This document shows positions 23,410 through 34,032 of a stretch of 64,000 bases of DNA, piece after piece. Position 1 is the first letter of the stretch. Every line of letters begins with the position of its first letter. This DNA comes from Omphalotus guepiniiformis (taxonomy: Eukaryota; Basidiomycota; Agaricomycetes; Agaricales; Omphalotaceae). The notes under the pieces were generated by a model that had not been told where the DNA came from, made no database searches, and saw nothing but the letters and a program-made list of their open reading frames with translations. The stretch spans positions 434,001 to 498,000 of the forward strand of contig JAQOOI010000074.1 in NCBI GenBank assembly GCA_028554645.1, in the 5' to 3' direction. The translations under genes were made by a program, and so were the position numbers.

Positions 23410-25684
23410 ATGTACTCTCCTTCCGCTATTGACCAGGCTGAGAAGGGCATCCTTGAACAAGTTCCTTCAGAGGCCACGTTGAATGTTCCTTCGCGTGTAG
23501 CCTCCAAGACTGAGCTCTCAAGGATGACCTCGCAGGCTGATATTTCGGAGAAGAGTAATCTTGGCCAAATCGAGCTGTCTAAGTTATCGGTCAGTGATGC
23601 AAAGCCGGCACCCAAGAAACCCGCCCCTCGGAAGGCCAGTCGCTGGATTCGTTTTAGGCTCTGGTTCAACACATATAGGTGACGGTTCTTTGCTTTCTGT
23701 TGATCAGACAAACGTACTCACTTGGTTTTAGGAAATTCTTCACATTCGTGGTGACGCTTAATGTTATTGGGCTCATCCTCGCGGCTGTGGGCGTCTGGCC
23801 CTATCCCCGCCACTATCCCGGTGCTTTGCTTCTAGGTAACCTGCTTGCGGCTATCTTGATGCGGAACGAGCTCTTTGGACGATTCTTGTACCTGCTTGTC
23901 AACACTCTTTTCGCCAAAGTTGGTATCTTCATGACAATTTACCTGGCCCGCTTATATTGACCTGATTTTTTGTTAGTGGACACCTCTCTGGTTCCGGCTA
24001 GGATGCACCTCAGTTTTGCAGCATCTTGGTGGCATACATTCAGGTTGCGCCGTTTCTGGATTCATGTGGATCTTGTATCACATAGTCCTTATTTTCATCG
24101 ACCATAAAGATTATCACGACGCTGTTATAGTCATGGGTGTCATTACAAACGCCGCTATTGGAGTTTCCATGTTGTCTGCGTTCCCGTGGGTTCGGAATAC
24201 CCATCATAAGTGAGTTTATCTTTTTGGGAACTGATGAGGGTTTTCATATTATTCCTCCAGTGTATTTGAACGCCATCACCGGTTTGTTGGCTGGTCAGTC
24301 TTTATAACATCTTGTTTCTACTATGCATTGACCATTCCATATATTCCAGGTTCGGACTGTTGAGCAGTAAGAATCGTTTGATCTGCCACGCCTCGCTGGT
24401 CTGACGAAACCTATCAGCTTGGGTATTTGTTATCTTGGGTGACAGTTACGATATCGAAACCCACTCGTGGAATCCAAATGGTGTTCATATTGTTAAACAG
24501 CAAGAGTTCTGGTTTGCTATGGGAATGACTGTCTTGTACGCCTTTTCTTATCAAGTAGCTCCCTCCCGTATTCCCACTAACCTTGGTGCATTATTAGCAT
24601 CGTCATTCCGTGGTTTACCATTCGCGAGGTTAAGGTAGAAGTTGAGATCGTGCGTATCTCTTTCTACATCTAGTCTAGAGATCTCAACCTTTATTTAGCC
24701 GTCACCGAAAGTTGTTGTCCTGCGTTTCGAGAGAGGAATGCAACAAGGACTCTTAGCAAGAATCTCTCGTAATTCAATCATGGAGTATCACGCATTTGGA
24801 ATCATATCGTATGTCGCTCCTTCAGACTCCTACCGTCTATGTACTGACATTTTCCTGCAGCGAGGGCGTGCAATCTAATTGTCATTACCTAATTTGTGGC
24901 GTTCAAGGAGATTTCACGAAAGGACTCGTCGAAAATCCTCCGACGCGTATATGGACCCGAGAAATGAAGGTATAACTTCTCAGTCTTCGATTTGAAGCCT
25001 TTTTGTGACTTACGCCACAATGTCGTCAGTTTGCGGGAGTTTCGAACACCTCTACCCTGTACAAGGTACGGAGTTCGGTGGTGCATATGACGTTCAAGAC
25101 TGATAAGAAATGTATACAATTCAGAGGGGTATCCGAGTTTGCACCGGAACTGGCCTCGGGGCTGCTCTCTCAACATGTCTGCAGGTGCGAGTTTAGTCCG
25201 CATCTTCCCTAAATGAGTGTCTGACCACAGTATCTTTTCAGTCACCGAATTGGTATGATTCTCCGGCGAGATATTTTTACTTTAGGCTCACCGAAGCCTG
25301 TAAATAGGTATCTTATCTGGATTGGTTCTGACCAAGAGAAGACGTTCGGGCCCACGATTGCAGGCCTCATAAACAACAACTTGCAAGGGCGTGTCACGCT
25401 CTGGGACTCGAAACAGAGAGGTCAGTACCAGTGTAAATTCAGGATACTGCTCGTGTTTTGACGAATGTACTTAGGTGGACGACCGGATACTGGCAAACTG
25501 ATCAGAGAAGTCTACGACTCTTGGAATGCGGAGGTTGTTTTTATTACCTCCAACTGGATTGGAAACAAAGAAATGACAGAATTTTGCGCTGAAAATCACA
25601 TTCCTTGTTTTGTGGGTCATTTATCCTTACATTCTCCTTTAATCAACTCATGTATATCTCTAGGGTACCTTATGGGACTTTTAA
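23410..25684 (+). CDS. TmpA-like integral membrane protein with ferric-reductase-type C-terminal domain
   Basis: A cytosolic N-terminus (about 90 residues, acidic/Ser-rich, then KPAPRKASRWIRFRLWF) is followed by about six hydrophobic segments (FFTFVVTLNVIGLILAAVGV, GALLLGNLLAAILM, FMWILYHIVLIF and others) and HxxxxH-like pairs. After the membrane part comes a flavin-reductase-like region: VKVEVEIPSPKVVVLRFE, then EYHAFGIIS, TGTGLGAALSTCLQ and WIGSDQEKTFGPTIAG, as in the fungal TmpA/NRPS-like family. TmpA of Aspergillus is a membrane flavoprotein affecting conidiation. At least 12 short introns, all GT-AG. The last exon starts at 25664 and ends TAA at 25682-25684 (CFGTLWDF). Whether it moves electrons is inference. 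Confidence 0.82.
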
Positions 25685-26068
25685 GATTTGCGTTTGTGAG
25701 CAACCCCTGCCTGCTCCGCGTCCTGTTTTCCGAGTTCAAAGTATCACATTTGATCAGGATACGCACCTTGTGTCAAGCATTTCTCCGGCGTTTTAATTTC
25801 TCGAATCAACAATTCAAAGACCTTGGCCAGAGCCCTCGGTTACTATAATCATTTAATGGACATACTTAATACACCTTCACACCTGACCAGCATCTTTCCG
25901 AGATTCAACCCTTCGATAGTACCAGTATTGGCAGTAATATCTACTATCAAAGAACAATATAGAACTATGAGTGTTGTCGGAACCTCATGAATGTGAGGAA
26001 GCGCGAAAATATAGGAAATATCCACTGCAAACTGACATGTTCTAGTCGTGAGGTAAGTGTAGAAGTAG
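25685..26068. other. convergent intergenic region
   Basis: Between the ends of the TmpA-like gene (+) and the oligoribonuclease (-); presumably the two 3' UTRs. Nothing else seen. Confidence 0.5.
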
Positions 26069-27240
26069 CTAGGGTGCCCGAGGAGGGCCTGTCCTTCCAT
26101 TTGGCGTAACAAAGAGATGTTCACGATACCACTCCAATTCTGTAGGAGTGTCACAATGATTTAGGCATTAAAAGGGGGAGAGCACTTGCCCTTGATTGAT
26201 CCGCGGATATCACTGAGAGCTCTGGACAATTTTATCAGTCGGTAGCCACTGAAGCGAAGAAATCCCAAACCGGTGATCGCTTTCATAGAGTCTGGGTACT
26301 TTTTGAGATGGGTCGGTGTACCATCGGCGAGCCAATTCCTAAGTATACATGAAACCTATGGTTATTGGCCGCGAGCTCAAAACATACACACCTTAATCGA
26401 AGAAACATCTGACGCAATATATGAGAACCCGGGAGATATAAGATATATACTTAGTACTGACCTACTATCCTAGTGAGGTGAGGGGTTACATATCAGCAAA
26501 CGAAAGAGAGAAGAAGGAGCGGGTTGTACCGGTAATGAAGCCAATCCACGAGCTCGGGCATTTCCTTCACGAGAAAGGACCGATCAGCATGAACGGAGTT
26601 GCCAGCCAGTACAGCTGTCCGTGGATTAGGGACCCATCGTTTCACGTAGGCAAGGACAGCCTTTGAAACATAGTCCCGTGTATATGGAGAGGTTAAACAG
26701 GCTTGAGTGAGTCCAGACTAAATCCAATCTCAGTCACGTCTGGAGTTGCGGTCAAATGGAATAACCCTACTTCACCATGCTGTTTAGTGCACCACTCGTC
26801 CATTCTGCATCGTTGTTCAGTATCAATGCTATACCAGCAAGAAGCCTAAATCACCGGTCCAAGAATGCTTTGTCGGTCCTAATGACAATGTTCCAGGTCA
26901 GTGACTTCGTGATGAAGTATTTCTGAATACGCGACCTTCCTAATGACATATTCTACCCCATCATCCACTAGCTCCAGGTTTCCATTGGTGATAAGAACCT
27001 AAAGTCGCGTAAGAACGCAAGTAAACGTGCAAGAGAGCGCATACGGACACCGATTTCGAGAATTTTGTCCTTTTCGGGATTCAGCCCAGTCATTTCGCAA
27101 TCAATCCAAACCATGGGGCCAGCTATACCGTCTAGAGCTCTTTTCTCCATCCTTACAGGTCTTTGAGAATGTATATAGGAGTGTTGACGTGCTAGAAAAA
27201 TAGGACCTCTGCAACGCTGCAGAAATGAAGAACGAAACAT
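26069..27240 (-). CDS. REX2: Oligoribonuclease (3'-5' exonuclease, Rex2/Orn), mitochondrial form
   Basis: Degrades very short RNA oligonucleotides to mononucleotides. The DEDDh exonuclease core is complete once spliced: MVWIDCEMTGLNPEKDKILEI (first Asp/Glu pair), VLITNGNLELVDDGVEYVI, SGLTQACLTSPYTRDYVSK, LAGNSVHADRSFLVKEMPEL (second Asp), LHYRIVDVSSIKELARRWY and DHRALSDIRGSIKELEWYR with His and the last Asp. The Arg/Ser-rich N-terminus (FRSSFLQRCRGPIFLARQH) suggests a mitochondrial presequence. The gene is split into very small pieces, including exons of 8 and 17 nt. Its last intron is GC-AG (26140-26189), and one intron (26879-26939) is non-canonical with an 11-base direct repeat. The stop is TAG at 26069-26071. 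It is divergent from the prenyltransferase-like gene, with 53 bases between the starts. Confidence 0.9.
26462..26469 (-). other. 8-nt micro-exon of the oligoribonuclease gene
   Basis: GATAGTAG lies between an acceptor ending CTCACTAG and the donor GTCAGT. It encodes the middle of HYRIVDVSS, the invariant motif of the family, and links to a 17-nt exon at 26392-26408 (DVSSIK). Without it the frame and the motif are lost. Confidence 0.85.
26879..26939 (-). other. Direct-repeat-bounded non-canonical intron in REX2
   Basis: 61 nt (one base over a codon multiple, so removal is required). Bounded by an exact 11-base repeat TGTCATTAGGA (26938-26948 and 26877-26887). Removal gives EYVIRTDKAFLDRMDEWC, the family sequence. 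Possible ends within the repeat include GA-AG; none is GT-AG or GC-AG. AGGTC near the 5' end can pair with GACCT near the 3' end. Confidence 0.75.
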
Positions 27241-27293
27241 GTAGTGTGGGAAAACATATGTAGAGATTTCTCGCTTTCATTCATCCTGGATCA
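27241..27293. promoter_or_regulatory. 53-bp divergent promoter
   Basis: Separates the start codons of the oligoribonuclease (-) and the prenyltransferase-like gene (+). There is room for one shared core promoter at most, and the transcripts probably overlap at their 5' ends. No TATA box is evident. Confidence 0.5.
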
Positions 27294-28552
27294 ATGAATG
27301 CTTCCTCACATTCTAGTGTTGACGATGGCGAAGTTGTCAGTAGTATTGCTGAAATATTGAACACATCTCCGTAGGTTGGATGTTCAACTTTCTACTCCGG
27401 CGCGTGCTCTAAGAGAGCCCACAGATCTTCGGTTGAGATACTACCTGGAGGAGTAGAGGATTGGGTTCAGGCCGAAGCTGCAAACGCTAAGCCTTTCATC
27501 TTCGTCGAAGGGAATCTTGGAATTCCTCAGAAACTTCTTTATCGACTCTACCTTTTCACTCTTCCTGTGTTTAATCAAGCGCGACGCTCGTTCAAGTCTG
27601 CCTTGCTGCATCGTCAGACAAGGATGTTGCTCGATTCTTCTTCTATCATCCTACTCGCGAACCCGGCGCATCAAACTGCTCTTCACATGCGGAAGCGACT
27701 TGTCGCGGCTGGAGAATTGCCATTTGAACAAGAAATGGTCTTTTCAAGACTACTTCTAGGATCCAGTCGAGAAGCTTCTAAGCAATCGATCATATGGGAT
27801 CATCGTCGATGGTTACTACAATATCGTTATCCACCTACGACCTACGAGAGCGATATATCGTTTTCCGATGTTCCAGGTTGCACGCGGCGACAAAACTTCA
27901 TGTTTTCTTCCGTACCTGCTGGATTACTTCGCGAAGAACTCGCCATCTTATCACAATGCTGCGAGCTATACCCCAGAAACTACTATGCATGGAATCACTG
28001 GCATTTCTGTGTCGTTACGGCCTATCACTGTGGACTTGTCGCCAATGCCGAGGACAGAGGACACCGTGACCTCATGACGCAGAGCTTTTCACAGTTGTTG
28101 CAGTGGGTGGACAGACATGTATCGGACTACACTGCTGTTCACCATCTCTGCAATTTGGTTCAGAGATTTCAGAGTGGTCCGTTGCTATTGGATTTGCAAA
28201 TGGACGTGGAATCGTTGGCGGAGCACGCACTGTCGCTAGCGACGAAGTATCCAGAACATGAGACTTTGTGGATGTATGTGCGAGCTGTCTGGGATCTCAC
28301 CAAGGGAGATTTGAAGGATAGAATGTCGGTACGCATACAATCCTTACCTTCATGTCAATACCGGGAGAGATGTATAAATTGGGAATCGGCGAGAAACTAA
28401 TTCCATAGTACTTGATAAGATAAGATATTGGCCACGTGGCTACAACTGACGTGTAATTGTATGAGCGTGTTATTGCTTTACTTACAGTGGCACGACTGTT
28501 GTCGGCATTGACGAGCTCTGAATTCGATCTTCTCATTCTCTACCTACATTGA
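27294..28552 (+). CDS. Protein prenyltransferase alpha-subunit repeat protein (PTAR1-like)
   Basis: A helical-repeat protein of the prenyltransferase alpha family; the PTAR1 branch partners RabGGTB to prenylate the SNARE Ykt6 in animals. Exon 1 starts at ATG 27294 (MNASSHSSVDDGE); a GT-AG intron leads to PSSVEILPGG. The repeats show the family pattern: ALHMRKRLV, IIWDHRRWLLQYR (WxxR), NYYAWNHWHFCVV (Y-x-AWxxR-like) and DYTAVHHLCNLV. The end is uncertain: an in-frame stop occurs at 28398-28400, while splicing onto the downstream exon that encodes LSALTSSEFDLLILYLH would end at 28552. I list the longer model. Confidence 0.75.
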
Positions 28553-28590
28553 TCTTATGCGGGCTTTCTGCTGAATATTCAACAATTATC

Positions 28591-31500
28591 ATGGCCCTTC
28601 GGAAGAAGACTCATGCAAGGAAAGCGGCTTGGCTTGCTTTCGGTCTCGTCGCGTTGACCGCCGTGTCCTCTTACGCTCAAGATGTTGCCAGAGATGCGGC
28701 GACAGCTGAAATAACAAATGTAACCTTCAAAGCTCTCCTCCGATGGTCGATGTCTTAACTGTCGTGCATTCTAGACTGGAACGATGGATGCAGGGGAACA
28801 GCAACACATACCATTTGAAGGTACCGAGGACAGGTTGGATCCTCCGGTGAGCTTCTTCTACTATTAATCCTCCATGCAATTAATCAACAAATCTATCTTC
28901 AGGACTCCTCTAACTCTCAGGCGGGTGTTGATCAAGCAGCTGAAGGTTGGGCTACTTATACCAGTCTTTGAGGAATCCACTGACTTTTCCCGAAACTCAG
29001 CTTCAAGAGCTTACAGGCAAGCCATGTACACTTTGTCTACAATGACAGCACATCCACCGTCATACACATATGAAACCTCGTACATGACCAGTTCCAATGC
29101 CAATACCAAATCACTCTTTTCTTCTTTACTTCCGAGTGCTCAAGGGCGAGGGCCAGTCGGAAGCATTCTCCGTATTATTTTGAAAGTACAGCAGCAACTT
29201 TTCTCAAGTGTCTCCTCAAAAGATTCGGGAGGGCTGAATGGTTTCCGGAAAAAGGAAGACGAAGTGAATAGGAAAGCAATAAAAGTAGCAGATCTTCTGC
29301 AACATTCAGCCGAACTTGGAAACATGGATGCGCTGTATACTTTCGCTAAGATATCATTGGTACGCCGTCAAGACATATGTCTTTATCTTCTTCTAAACTT
29401 CTTTCAAGTTTCCGCCGACGCCTCAGTTTGTGGCCGATCCTCGTCTGGCTTTCAGATCGTTCACAGCACACGCATCAATAACCGGAAATGCATCTTCTCA
29501 AGCTTATTTGGCATTTTTCTATGCCACAGGATATCACGGGGTGGTACCTGTTGACCAAGCGAGGGCTCAACTGTACTTTACTTTCGCTGCCAACGGTGGC
29601 GACAAAGGCGCACAGATGGCTCTTGCGTATCGCTACTGGAGTGGTATCGGCACCCTGGAGGATTGCAAGAGGGCAGTGGACTGGTACGAGCGAGCAGCTG
29701 AGCAAGGTACGCCACAGACATTTAGTGTATCTAATGCGGGGGATCTTATACTTGCCAACGTAGCCATGGCCAAATTCCTTTCTGGGCCACCTGGAGGCAG
29801 GACTCTTCCTCAGACGGCTACAAGACTTTCTGACCTCGCTGGTGGGATCTATGGGCCAGGAGCGAGTGTCGCCTCTACAGGACCTAATGCTCAGCGAGCC
29901 GCTATCAAGGCTGGCAATTCTCGTGCGTCAGGCGAAACCTGGGAAGACATTCTTGATTACTATCTGGTGAGCTACTCTCTCGAACATTCGAGTCGGCTAC
30001 TCATTCTTCTTGAAGTTCAATGCGGCCCGAGGTGAAACAGATTTCGCATATCGTCTTGGAAAGATATATTATCAAGGCAGCATCTACGCTAGTCCAGGAG
30101 GAATCGCTTCTGGAAGTGAAGGGGTCGGAGCCATTCCTCGAGATTTCTCCCGTGCAAAACATTACTTCGAACAGATTGCTCGCCAAGTCTGGCCGCGAGA
30201 TCCGACTAACCCTCTCCAGCATCAACCTCAAGGTGCTCCAAAGGACGAAAGCTTACCTATTGGTTATGCTTCAGCCAGTGCGGGCTACTTAGGACGCATG
30301 TATCTCAGAGGCGAAGGAGTCAAAGCTGATCCGATAATGGCCAAACTCTGGTTCGAACGAGGAGTGATATACGGGGAACGAGAGTGTCATAATGGCCTTG
30401 GTATCATATATCGAGATGGTCTAATACCCGGTTCCAAGCCAGACTCAAAGAAAGCCATGTTCCATTTTGCAGCTGCTGCAGGTCAAGAGCTGGCGGAGGC
30501 ACAAGTCAACATAGCAAAGCTGCATTATTGTAAGTTTTTATTGTTTTTGTTCACTTCGTCATGTTGACTCTGTCCGGAATAGATAATGGTGACCTTGCCT
30601 TGGCGACCACGAATTTCGAAGTCGCTGTCCGTCTAGGCTCTCCTTTCGAAGCTTACTATTACCTGGGCCAGGTTCACTCATCTCAGGCTACCAATCCTTC
30701 TATCCCTTCCAATATCGCCAGTAGCTCCTGTGCTATGGCGGTCTCATTCTACAAAATTGTCGCCGAACGTGGTGTTTGGAATGACGATCTGTTGAGGGAG
30801 GCCGAAGTTGCTTGGATGAGAGGGACCGATGAGAGCAGAGAGACTGCTATTCTGAAATGGTGGATGGCGGCAGAGAGGGGCTTAGAAGTCGCACAAAATA
30901 ACTTAGGTTATGTTCTAGATCAGGGTAAGTCGATCTTCGGCGCTTTAAGTTCGATGTCAACTGACATAGGCTTTTTGAAGACAAAAGTATTCTTCGTTTG
31001 ACACGCTTTGCGCCTATCACACCTTCCAATGACACCGCACAACTTGCGCTGACGCAATGGACGCGTGCCGCTGCTCAGCGCAACATTGATGCTCTGGTCA
31101 AAGTCGGTGACTACTATTATCATGGTCTAGGAGTACCTGACGAGCCCGAATCGGTGAGATATGAGAAGGCTGCGAAATACTATCAGTCCGCTGCTGATAC
31201 TCAACTGAGTGCGTTGGCCATGTGGAATCTTGGTTGGATGTACGAAAATGGGATGGGAGTGCCTCAGGTAAGGTCTCATTCATCTGCTCGAGTCAATATC
31301 ACTCACTGGCCCTAAGGATTTCCACCTTGCGAAAAGACATTATGACCTTGCGTTGGACACAAATTCCGAGGCTTATTTACCTGTGTTCTTATCACTCGTT
31401 AAGCTTTACCTGCGTAGCTTGTGGCACACGCTTCTAGGTGGTGAAGGCGGATTAAGCATATGGTCTTTAGACGAGGACGATATGCTAATTGGTAAGAGAA

Positions 31501-32066
31501 TTTGTCAAGGACATTTTGCTGTGCTAATTGCAGTCACAGAGACAATCTCACCTGACGCACCGCGTGCTCGAGAGTTGGAAGGATCTAGAGAAGAGGTGCA
31601 CCAAGATAGTTCATCGGACGAGCGACTAGTCTACGAAGACGAAGAAGGGCCGTGGTACATGGGCAAGGCAAAAGATGAATTCCATCGTCGAAAGAGCGGT
31701 CAGGCGCACGCAAGGCACGCAGAGGACGAAGAAGATCCTATTCAGTGGGCACGCGACCGTCGAGACGCGGAACGAGAAAGAGACGCTGACTTCGGTCCAG
31801 AGGATTACTTTGACGCCACACTAAGAGCCCAGGTGCGGGGCGAGGAGGCTCAGGATGAGTTTGCGGAAACGATGTTACTTGTCTTGCTGTGTCTGACGGT
31901 CTCCGTCTTGATATACGTTCGGACGCGTATAGTACGCAGGATGCGACGCCAACAGCAGCAGGAACAAGCAGCGGCTGAAGGTGGTGCACCGCCACCACCT
32001 GCGGGTAATGGAATGTTCCCACGACCTGGAAATCCTGAAAGAGAAGAGTGGGCAGTTATGCGGTGA
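28591..32066 (+). CDS. HRD3: ERAD component Hrd3/SEL1L-like (Sel1 repeats)
   Basis: Partner of the Hrd1 ubiquitin ligase that recruits misfolded ER proteins. The N-terminus is a signal peptide (KKTHARK followed by AAWLAFGLVALTAVSSYAQ). The lumenal part carries many Sel1-type repeats: HSAELGNMDALYTFAKI, AYLAFFYATGYHG, AQMALAYRYWSGIG, AGYLGRMYLRGEGV, CHNGLGIIYRDG, AQNNLGYVLDQ, VGDYYYHGLGVP and AMWNLGWMYENGMGVP. A charged stretch precedes one C-terminal membrane helix (MLLVLLCLTVSVLIYV) and a short cytosolic tail with QQQQ and PPPP. This order matches Hrd3. Most introns are GT-AG; the splice near 28920-29000 is ambiguous (37- or 40-nt options), so some N-terminal residues are uncertain. It runs in the same direction as the next gene. 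Confidence 0.92.
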
Positions 32067-32303
32067 TGGCTACTCTTTGTACACTTGATGTGCACGTAGA
32101 GTATTCGGACTGAAATCGAGCTCACAGAAAGAAATAAAATAAAGAAAAATGAGAAACATTTACAGCAGGGACTTAGAGAGCTCTTAACACTGATTGAGTT
32201 TCATTGCTTCATTTTAATTTCTCACGGTAAATTCTAAACAGACACCCCTTTAAACACACATTAATCTCTTTCTACTGTCACTTCCCTGTATCACTCCTAA
32301 TCC

Positions 32304-33257
32304 ATGGCTTTTGACTTCGCGTCTTTGGAACCATTGGTTACACAGATTCTCTCAGCCCCCGACATTGATTTGGCAACAATCAGTGCTAAACGCGTTCGAC
32401 GCGAACTACTGGCTTTGGACTCCTCACTTACATCGGAATTTTTGAAGCAGAATAAGTTGGATGTAGATGCCGTCATAACGAAAGTATTTGGGCAAGTGAG
32501 CGGCGCTCAGAACGCAGATGAGGAAGAGGAACAGGAAGAGACTGGTTCCAGTGGAACACGGAAACGTAAGTCCACGGACGACGGAGAGGAAGAGCAAGAG
32601 TCAGGGGATGAAGGGGAAAGGGAGGAAGAAGAGGAAGAAGAGGAAGAAAGTGCACCGCCGCCGAAAAAGACAAAAAGAGCGAAGAAGGACCAGATGAGCG
32701 ATGCAGAACTCGCGCGGCAGATATCCAGCGAGCTCAACGGTCGCTCGAGAAGGAGCACAGGGAAAGGGAAAGGGACAAATGGAACACCGAAGAAGGCTAG
32801 ACCACGAAAAAGTGCTGCTGCCGTCGCCTCTGACGGCAGTGACAGTGAAGGTGGGAAGAAGAAAAAGAAAAAGAGGGCCGGCGGCGGTGCCGCGAAAGGT
32901 GGATTTGCTAAAGAGTATGCGCTGAGGTACTTATCTCATCTACTTGACCTATATCTCGAATCCTGCTTATGCTTTTGCATAGTACGCCGCTGGCGTCCCT
33001 TCTTCAGGCGGAGAAACTCTCACGTCCGCAAGTCGTGAAGGGACTTTGGGATTACATCAAGGCAAACGATTGCCAGAACCCAAGTAATAAACGCGAAATT
33101 GTATGCGACGGCAACCTCAGAGCCGTTTTCAACGTGGATAAGATTGATATGTTCAGAATGAATAAAGTATTAGGACAGTAAGTAGATCCAACTCTTCTAC
33201 TCGAAAGTTACTTAACAATTAATTTTCTTCAGGCATTTGCATGAGAATGAAGCATGA
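32304..33257 (+). CDS. DEK_C and SWIB/MDM2 domain protein (Uaf30/Tri1-like)
   Basis: Probable chromatin or Pol I transcription factor related to yeast Uaf30 and Tri1. N-terminal DEK_C-like helices (SAKRVRRELLALDSSLTSEFL) are followed by a strongly acidic stretch of Glu/Asp repeats, a basic nuclear stretch (PPPKKTKRAKK, KKKKKKRAGGG), then the SWIB domain across two further exons: TPLASLLQAEKLSRPQVVKG, LWDYIKANDCQNPSNKREI and VFNVDKIDMFRMNKVLGQHL. Both introns are GT-AG. The stop TGA is at 33255-33257. About 265 residues, usual for the family. Confidence 0.88.
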
Positions 33258-34032
33258 TGCATGATTTTCGGCAACAGCCTTCAATTTCAATTACCAATTC
33301 GTCACTGTAATTATACATGCAACTTGGAAAACGTGTGTTTCCATACAACCTCACGGGTTCTATCAGCAGCACAGTGAGAGAGGTGTTAGATTTGAGCCTG
33401 CTGCGATCCTTGCTTGTAGTGTGCGGCACCTGCCGAACCGTGATCTCATATTCTTTCCCTTGCGGAGCAATCTAAACAGACAACCTTCTCATATTCGAGA
33501 AACGCAGGAAGATTGCGAATCTCCGCACCTATTATGAAAGATGTCTATCACCAGCTATCACCTCGCAAAAGCCTCATGATCAGGCATGAGTCATGCTGGT
33601 CTGCATGGTGACTCACCGGCACGGTCGAGCAGGTGTCATCATGGACCCACATCATACATGTGTGAGGGCTGGGACATCTCCTGGGTATTTCTCTCTTCCT
33701 GGGAGAACGAAGGCCAGCCTCTCCACTATTCGAGCACCAAAATATTATCGTAAAACCGAAAACTAAGCAAGAAGGGATACGAAGCACTTAGCGATACAGT
33801 ATGAGGAAACCAGCTTGAATGATACATTGCCCATGAAGAAAACAGACTTGAGACAAGTGCGGATATTGGAGATAACGAATATGAAAGATAAAAACAAACA
33901 TCACTGAGAACGTCCAGGTGAAGAAGAATGCCAAAGAAAATGAAGAGAGTTAGTAAAGTTGAACTCGAAAAGCAATTAAAGCTCGAGAAGTTGAACGAAG
34001 AAAACAGTAAAAATTGTTGAAATATATTGACT
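33258..34032. other. convergent intergenic region
   Basis: Between the ends of the SWIB gene (+) and the second zinc-finger gene (-). AT-rich, with purine runs after 33880. No gene seen. Confidence 0.5.

Noticed and set aside
28398..28552. A repeat-bounded intron at the end of the PTAR1-like gene (TGTCGG at both ends)
   Set aside because: The C-terminus of this family is poorly conserved, the segment would be about 190 nt, and canonical GT-AG options also exist, so I did not add it to the set.
28920..29000. A non-canonical intron at the start of HRD3
   Set aside because: Two short GT-AG solutions (37 and 40 nt) exist and the N-terminal region is not conserved enough to choose.
32304..33038. 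Long antisense frames over the acidic stretch of the SWIB gene
   Set aside because: They are the mirror of Glu/Lys-rich codons and encode only Ser/Leu runs.
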